The notes under the pieces were generated by a model that saw nothing but the letters and a program-made list of their open reading frames with translations, was not told where the DNA came from and did no database searches. The position numbers and the translations under genes were made by a program. A stretch of DNA of 17,533 nt from Wenzhouxiangella sp. (GTDB lineage Bacteria > Pseudomonadota > Gammaproteobacteria > Xanthomonadales > Wenzhouxiangellaceae), in NCBI GenBank assembly GCA_007123575.1, contig SKKV01000108.1, positions 1-17,533 on the forward strand. The letters run 5' to 3'. Of this stretch, positions 13,795 to 17,533 are shown one piece after another. Each line of letters begins with the position of its first letter. Within the stretch, counting starts at the first letter, position 1.

Positions 13795-14385
13795 TCAGGG
13801 GTAGAGGAGGGTTTCGTGCCAGTGGCCGTCTTTCAGTTCGAAGCAGACGCGTTCGTGGAGGCGGTATTCGCGGCCGTACCAGAACTCGACGCGGTGCGGA
13901 CGAACACGAAAACCTGACCAGTGCTCCGGGCGCGGAATTTCGCGGCCTTCATAGCGCGATTCAATTTCCTTGACGCGGGCAACCAGCTCCTCGCGGCTGG
14001 CCAACTCCTGCGACTGGCGTGAAGCCCAGGCGCCAACCTGGCTGCCGCGGGGGCGGCTAGCAAAATAAGCATCCGCCTCGACCGCGCTGACCGGCTCGGC
14101 AATGCCGTCGACCAACACCTGCTCGGCCGTTTCGCGCCACCAGAACACCAGGCTGACCGCGGGATTGGCGGCCAGATGACGGCCCTTGCGCGAATTGAGG
14201 TTGGTGTAAAACACGAATCCACCCGGATCGGCGTCCTTGAGCAGCACGGTGCGCGCGCATGGCTGACCGTTTTCAGCCACGGTCGCCAAGGTCATCGCCG
14301 TGGGTTCGGGGACTTCAGCGACACGGGCGCGCTCAAAGCCGGCCTGGAATCGCTTCAGCATCGCGTCGGTCATTGCTTGGGTCAT
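13795..14385 (-). CDS. pdxH: Pyridoxine/pyridoxamine 5'-phosphate oxidase
   Basis: 196 residues, FMN-dependent oxidase that turns pyridoxine- or pyridoxamine-5'-phosphate into pyridoxal phosphate. Visible marks: PTAMTLATVAENGQPCARTVLLK, VFYTNLNSRKGRHLAANPAVSLVFWW (FMN site), YFASRPRGSQVGAWASRQS (with the Tyr, Arg and Ser that hold the substrate phosphate in E. coli PdxH) and the C-terminal FWYGREYRLHERV with the catalytic Arg and His. It is about 20 residues shorter than E. coli PdxH at the N-terminus and lacks the REYxxGGL lid segment. It overlaps the upstream SDR gene by 4 nt (ATGA), so it is probably the last gene of an operon behind xrtH. Confidence 0.95.
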   Translation of the reverse strand: MTQAMTDAMLKRFQAGFERARVAEVPEPTAMTLATVAENGQPCARTVLLKDADPGGFVFYTNLNSRKGRHLAANPAVSLVFWWRETAEQVLVDGIAEPVSAVEADAYFASRPRGSQVGAWASRQSQELASREELVARVKEIESRYEGREIPRPEHWSGFRVRPHRVEFWYGREYRLHERVCFELKDGHWHETLLYP

Positions 14386-15206
14386 GTCAATATTGCTCCG
14401 TAACCGTGGCGGAAATCTGGATAGATGAAATCGTAGCCGCTGGCGCGCAGGCGCTGGTTGGATACGCGCTTGCCCCGACGCTCGTCATGACCATTATCAA
14501 GACCATCGCCTGCCGAGCCCCGCCGCGGCTGCCCCATGCGATCAGCGAGCCAGTCGAGCACCTCACAGCGCGCAACCGGCAAGTTGTCGCTGGCACAGTA
14601 GCAGGCCTGTGGTGCAGGCAACTTCAGCAGATGCGCGAGAACGCCGGCGCAGTCATCGGCATGGATTCGATTGGTCCACTGCGGCGGCTGGTCGCGGCAG
14701 CTGGCCTGCCCGGAACGAACCTGGCGCAGCAAGAAGTCGCGGCCGGGCCCGTAGATGCCGGAAAAACGCACGACGATGCCACCGGCGGCACGGGCCAGAG
14801 TCTCGGCTTCGAGCAGGATGCGACCACTGAACCTGCCCGGCTCGGTCGGCGAATCCTCATCAACCCACTGTCCACCATCCTGGCCATACACCGAGGTGGA
14901 AGAGACAAACAGCAGGCGCTCTGGCTGAACTCTCGCGAGGAGATTTTCAAGGCCGGTCACATAGGCCCGCCGATAAGCCCCTGGCGTGCGCTCATCGGGG
15001 GTTGCCTGGTAGATCACCGCATCCCAGGCCCGATCAACGGCATCCAGCGAATTCGGGTCCTGCAGATCCGCCTTGATCGGAGCAATGGCTTCCGGCAGGC
15101 GCTCTACCCGCCTGCGCATACCGCTGACCTGCCATTGCTCAGGCGGCAGCAGCGCTGCCAGGCGGCAGCCAATGTCACCGCAGCCGGCGATCAGCAGCCG
15201 CTTCAT
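14382..15206 (-). CDS. SDR-fold NAD(P)-binding protein, YeeZ-like
   Basis: 274 residues of the extended/atypical short-chain dehydrogenase family. A nucleotide-binding loop GCGDIG is at 8-13, then SSTSVYGQDGGQWVDEDSPTEP (102-122), GRILLEAETL and VRFSGIYGPGRDFL, all typical of the YeeZ group (putative nucleoside-diphosphate-sugar epimerases). The classical YxxxK catalytic pair is not visible: where extended SDRs have YxxSK before LEAE, this reads FSGRILLEAE. The substrate is unknown. Coupled by 4-nt ATGA overlaps to xrtH upstream and pdxH downstream. Confidence 0.85.
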   Translation of the reverse strand: MKRLLIAGCGDIGCRLAALLPPEQWQVSGMRRRVERLPEAIAPIKADLQDPNSLDAVDRAWDAVIYQATPDERTPGAYRRAYVTGLENLLARVQPERLLFVSSTSVYGQDGGQWVDEDSPTEPGRFSGRILLEAETLARAAGGIVVRFSGIYGPGRDFLLRQVRSGQASCRDQPPQWTNRIHADDCAGVLAHLLKLPAPQACYCASDNLPVARCEVLDWLADRMGQPRRGSAGDGLDNGHDERRGKRVSNQRLRASGYDFIYPDFRHGYGAILT

Positions 15207-15745
15207 GACGAGGCCGTGGCCAGGTCTCCGTCATCGGCATCCGAGTCACCATCGTCATCCATCGGGGCTCTCGGCGGCAACAGTCTCAGCCAGATCAGCC
15301 AAACGACCAGCGCATCGAGAATGATCAGGGCCTGCCAAAGATACAGGTGAAACCAGTTAAACCAGGTCATGTTCCACTGGCCAAGGTAGAACAGGCTGAT
15401 GATGCGCACCAGGTTCAGCCCCTGAATGGCACAAAAGCCGATCGCAAAGCCAATCAGCTTGTGCTTGAGCGGCGCCGGGAAGGCAAAGATGGCGGCGAAC
15501 AAAATGATCAGTGCCTCGACGCCGTTGCAACCAGGCTCAATGCTGATGGCAAACCCCGTCTCCAGGTCGCGAATCACCTTGCCGGCCGAAATCACGCCGT
15601 CGTCGAACAATTCGATGATGAAGACGCTGATGCTGGCAATTGCCGAAGTGAACGGCAGAATGACCGCATCCTGTACCGGCTGCAAGACTTCAAGAATGAA
15701 CAGCCCGAGCAAGAGAACAATAAACAGAATGGAAAAGCGCAGCAT
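15203..15745 (-). CDS. xrtH: Exosortase H (XrtH)
   Basis: 180 residues, a polytopic inner-membrane cysteine protease-like enzyme. Exosortases cut a C-terminal sorting signal (short motif, membrane helix, basic tail) and probably transfer the protein to another envelope carrier; the H type is associated with IPTLxxWG-CTERM signals. The catalytic triad is visible as C73 in EPGCNGVEAL, R114 in GLNLVRIISLFYLG and H133 in FNWFHLYLWQALIIL. About five or six membrane segments are evident. I chose ATG 15745 (MLRFSILFIVLLLG) because the frame's longer upstream extension is not hydrophobic or conserved. The acidic cytosolic tail DDDGDSDADDGD is unusual-looking. It heads an operon with the SDR gene and pdxH. 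No protein with such a CTERM signal is in the window. Confidence 0.93.
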   Translation of the reverse strand: MLRFSILFIVLLLGLFILEVLQPVQDAVILPFTSAIASISVFIIELFDDGVISAGKVIRDLETGFAISIEPGCNGVEALIILFAAIFAFPAPLKHKLIGFAIGFCAIQGLNLVRIISLFYLGQWNMTWFNWFHLYLWQALIILDALVVWLIWLRLLPPRAPMDDDGDSDADDGDLATASS

Positions 15746-15780
15746 GAGACTAAAAGGCCAGGGCCAGATCAAGACGTCAC

Positions 15781-15789
15781 ATATTAGCA
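15781..15789 (-). promoter_or_regulatory. Candidate extended -10 promoter for xrtH
   Basis: On the minus strand TGCTAATAT fits the extended -10 pattern TGnTATAAT (4 of 6 for the hexamer). Transcription would begin near 15774 with a leader of about 28 nt. No good -35 is visible, which extended -10 promoters can lack. Confidence 0.35.
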
Positions 15790-15813
15790 AAAGCCGGGCT
15801 GCTACTACGGGCT

Positions 15814-15829
15814 GCGCAAACCATTGCGC
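15814..15829. promoter_or_regulatory. Inverted repeat GCGCAA-N4-TTGCGC, possible operator
   Basis: A perfect 6-bp inverted repeat with a 4-bp spacer lies between the divergent xrtH and aroK genes. Its centre is about 47 bp upstream of the predicted xrtH start, a position typical of activator sites. The regulator is unknown. Confidence 0.3.
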
Positions 15830-15896
15830 GTGATAGCATTGGCCGAGTATCGGACTGACTGTCAACCACCTTGACCGCGCACCCATTGACCCAGCG

Positions 15897-15914
15897 CTGG
15901 CCTGCCCCGGCCAG
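15897..15914. promoter_or_regulatory. Inverted repeat CTGGCC-N6-GGCCAG in the aroK leader
   Basis: A perfect 6-bp inverted repeat starting 51 bp before the aroK ATG. It could form a leader hairpin or bind a regulator; GC richness makes chance pairing plausible. Confidence 0.25.
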
Positions 15915-15947
15915 GCAGCCACAGAACCCTGGGGTAGGCCTCGTTCA

Positions 15948-16472
15948 ATGAATCGGCTGTTTTTGATTGGCCCCATGGGCTCGGGCAAGACCACCGTGGG
16001 GCGTTACCTGGCCAAGCGACTGGGACTTGATTTTCTTGACCTGGACCAGGAAATCGAGCGCCGTTGCGGCGTTGAAGTGAGCCGCATCTTCGATATTGAA
16101 GGAGAGGAAGGTTTTCGCAGTCGCGAAACGGCCATGCTCGACGAACTGAGCCAGCGCGATGGCATTCTGCTGGCCACCGGCGGCGGTAGCATACTCAGGG
16201 AGCGCAATCGCAGCATACTGAGATCGCGCGGCCTGGTAGTCTGGCTCAACACCAGCGTCGATCAACAGCTGAAACGTCTGGAGCGCGACCAGCGCCGGCC
16301 GCTGCTGCAGGCCCCGGACCGACGCGAGCGCCTGGAAGGTCTGGCCGCAGCACGCAACCCCCTGTACGGGGAATGTGCCCACCTGGTGGTCAAATCCGCC
16401 AACATCAGCCCCGCGCAAATGGCCGCCAGGGCCGAGCGCCAAATCAACAGCCATCTGGAAGAGAACGCATGA
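15948..16472 (+). CDS. aroK: Shikimate kinase
   Basis: 174 residues, close to E. coli AroK. It phosphorylates shikimate to shikimate-3-phosphate with ATP, on the route to chorismate and aromatic amino acids. Visible: P-loop GPMGSGKT (8-15), shikimate-binding D33 in FLDLDQEIE, FRSRE with R57, GGG at 78-80 in LLATGGGSI, and the lid RRPLL with R117. The ATG at 15948 gives the standard N-terminus MNRLFLIGPMGSGKTTVG. Its TGA overlaps the aroB ATG (ATGA), so the two are translationally coupled. In many gammaproteobacteria aroK follows pilMNOPQ; here it diverges from xrtH instead. Confidence 0.96.
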   Translation: MNRLFLIGPMGSGKTTVGRYLAKRLGLDFLDLDQEIERRCGVEVSRIFDIEGEEGFRSRETAMLDELSQRDGILLATGGGSILRERNRSILRSRGLVVWLNTSVDQQLKRLERDQRRPLLQAPDRRERLEGLAAARNPLYGECAHLVVKSANISPAQMAARAERQINSHLEENA

Positions 16473-17533
16473 AAGTCATAGAAGTCGGGCATGGCCATGG
16501 CAGCTACCCGGTGTATGTCGGCCAGGGCCTGCTGGGCCCGGCCAGCGTGGCCCAGCGCCACCTGAAAGGTCGTATTCTCACCGTCACCGATGACCGCGTG
16601 GCCGAGCTATACCTCGACGCCCTGCGCCCGGCGCTGACCGACCAGCCCTATCACCAGAGCCTGGTCCTGCCGCACGGCGAAGAGCACAAAACAGTGGCGA
16701 GCTGGCAGCGCATCATCGATGCGCTGGTTGAGCTGGGTGCCCAGCGCGACGCCACCTTACTGGCCTTGGGCGGCGGCGTGATCGGCGACATGGCCGGCTT
16801 TGCCGCGGCCAGCTATATGCGCGGCATTCGCGTGGTCCAGGTACCCACCACCTTACTGGCCCAGGTCGATGCCTCGGTCGGCGGCAAGACCGGCGTCAAC
16901 CACAGTCGCGGCAAGAATCTGATCGGCGCTTTCCACGCCCCAGCCGCGGTCATTGCCGACACCGACACCCTGACCAGCCTGGATTCCCGCGACTACCGGG
17001 CCGGACTGGCCGAGGTGGTCAAGTACGGTGCAATTCGCGATCCTGACTTCTTTGCCTGGCTGGAAGCGCATGCCGATGCGCTCAATGAGCGCCAGTCAGA
17101 CACCCTGATTGAGGCGGTCTACCAGTCGGTGCGCAACAAGGCCGAAGTCGTTGCTGCCGACGAGCGCGAGGCCGGCCAGCGCGCGCTGTTGAACTTCGGC
17201 CACACCTTCGGCCACGCCCTGGAAACCGCTACCGCCTACCGCGAGTACCGGCACGGCGAGGCCGTGGCGATCGGCATGGTGCTGGCCGCGCGCCTGAGTG
17301 AACGGCTGGGCATGTGCGAAACCGGCACCGCCCAGCGCATGGTTGGCCTGCTGGAAAAACTGCAGCTACCGGTCGCACTGCCCGAACACATCGATCCCCG
17401 ACAACTGTTAGCGCTGATGCGCCTGGACAAGAAAAACATGGCCGAACAGATTCGCCTGATCCTGCTTGATGGCATCGGTCAGGCCCGAATTCTGCCCTGC
17501 CCGGCCACCGATATCATCAAGGTAATGCAAGCA
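16469..17533 (+). CDS. aroB: 3-Dehydroquinate synthase, 3' end cut
   Basis: 355 codons are visible with no stop before the window ends; E. coli AroB has 362 residues, so only a few are missing. It converts DAHP (made from erythrose-4-phosphate and PEP) to 3-dehydroquinate with NAD and a divalent metal. Motifs: SLVLPHGEEHKTV, the nucleotide-binding GGGVIGDMAGFAAASYMRGI starting at 101, VPTTLLAQVDASVGGKTGVN, and metal ligands E182 in LAEVVKYG, H245 in NFGHTFGHALE and H262 in RHGEAVAIGM. The start at 16469 overlaps the aroK stop by 4 nt (ATGA). Shikimate-pathway partner of aroK; tkt in this window supplies its precursor pathway. Confidence 0.97.
   Translation, partial: MKVIEVGHGHGSYPVYVGQGLLGPASVAQRHLKGRILTVTDDRVAELYLDALRPALTDQPYHQSLVLPHGEEHKTVASWQRIIDALVELGAQRDATLLALGGGVIGDMAGFAAASYMRGIRVVQVPTTLLAQVDASVGGKTGVNHSRGKNLIGAFHAPAAVIADTDTLTSLDSRDYRAGLAEVVKYGAIRDPDFFAWLEAHADALNERQSDTLIEAVYQSVRNKAEVVAADEREAGQRALLNFGHTFGHALETATAYREYRHGEAVAIGMVLAARLSERLGMCETGTAQRMVGLLEKLQLPVALPEHIDPRQLLALMRLDKKNMAEQIRLILLDGIGQARILPCPATDIIKVMQA

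Noticed and set aside
14259..15350. 363-codon open frame on the plus strand
   Set aside because: Antisense to pdxH, the SDR gene and xrtH, whose products are recognisable; no ribosome site or family features.
15746..15994. 83-codon extension of the xrtH frame
   Set aside because: It overlaps the start of aroK and is not hydrophobic or conserved; exosortase H proteins begin about where MLRFSIL does.
1..17533. CRISPR array, tRNA, rRNA, insertion sequence or prophage
   Set aside because: No regularly spaced repeats, no cloverleaf or rRNA-like stretches, and no transposase, integrase or phage protein were seen on either strand.

Overview
The window reads as a piece of a GC-rich gammaproteobacterial chromosome. 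The gene order pilT/pilU diverging from yggS-proC-yggT-DUF4426, the aroK-aroB pair, a ColRS-like two-component pair and an exosortase of the XrtH type suggest a free-living Xanthomonadales- or Chromatiales-like bacterium (Wenzhouxiangella-like is my guess, by inference only). I see no phage, insertion sequence, CRISPR array, tRNA or rRNA. Most of the window is core metabolism plus envelope functions; the least explained parts are two intergenic repeat regions and several small exported proteins.

Layout. 1-311: 3' end of a CBS-domain protein (+). 312-594: a repeat and hairpin cluster. 595-2595: transketolase (-). 2887-4559: an outer-membrane beta-barrel protein and a small exported protein of unknown function (+). 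4563-6918: an operon on the minus strand, read as response regulator, histidine kinase, zinc-ribbon membrane protein. 6952-7094: a terminator region. 7119-9323: type IV pilus retraction ATPases pilT and pilU (-). 9435-12072: yggS (PLP homeostasis), proC, yggT and a DUF4426 protein (+). 12069-12596: an exported protein of unknown function (-). 12615-13229: trmH (+). 13230-13794: a gene-free stretch with an 85-bp direct repeat and a REP-like nested palindrome. 13795-15745: an operon on the minus strand, exosortase xrtH, an SDR-fold protein and pdxH, joined by two 4-nt ATGA overlaps. 15948-17533: aroK and aroB (+), the last cut by the window end.

How the genes work together. tkt makes erythrose-4-phosphate, which feeds the shikimate pathway served by aroB and aroK. 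yggS and pdxH both act on pyridoxal phosphate. pilT and pilU power pilus retraction. The ColRS-like pair probably senses an envelope or metal signal. XrtH is a membrane protease/transpeptidase that processes proteins with a dedicated C-terminal sorting signal; no substrate lies in the window.

Most notable observations: (1) four gene starts (yggS, proC, trmH and the divergent unknown gene) have a TAnnnT -10-like hexamer exactly 6-7 nt before ATG and no clear Shine-Dalgarno, which is the signature of leaderless mRNAs; the last two share overlapping -10 hexamers in an 18-bp intergenic gap. (2) The 3' end of trmH plus its downstream hairpin is repeated 486 bp further on. (3) Two copies of a palindromic element, one compact and one with a longer nested loop, lie in the two intergenic repeat regions. 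These are sequence observations; function is inferred.
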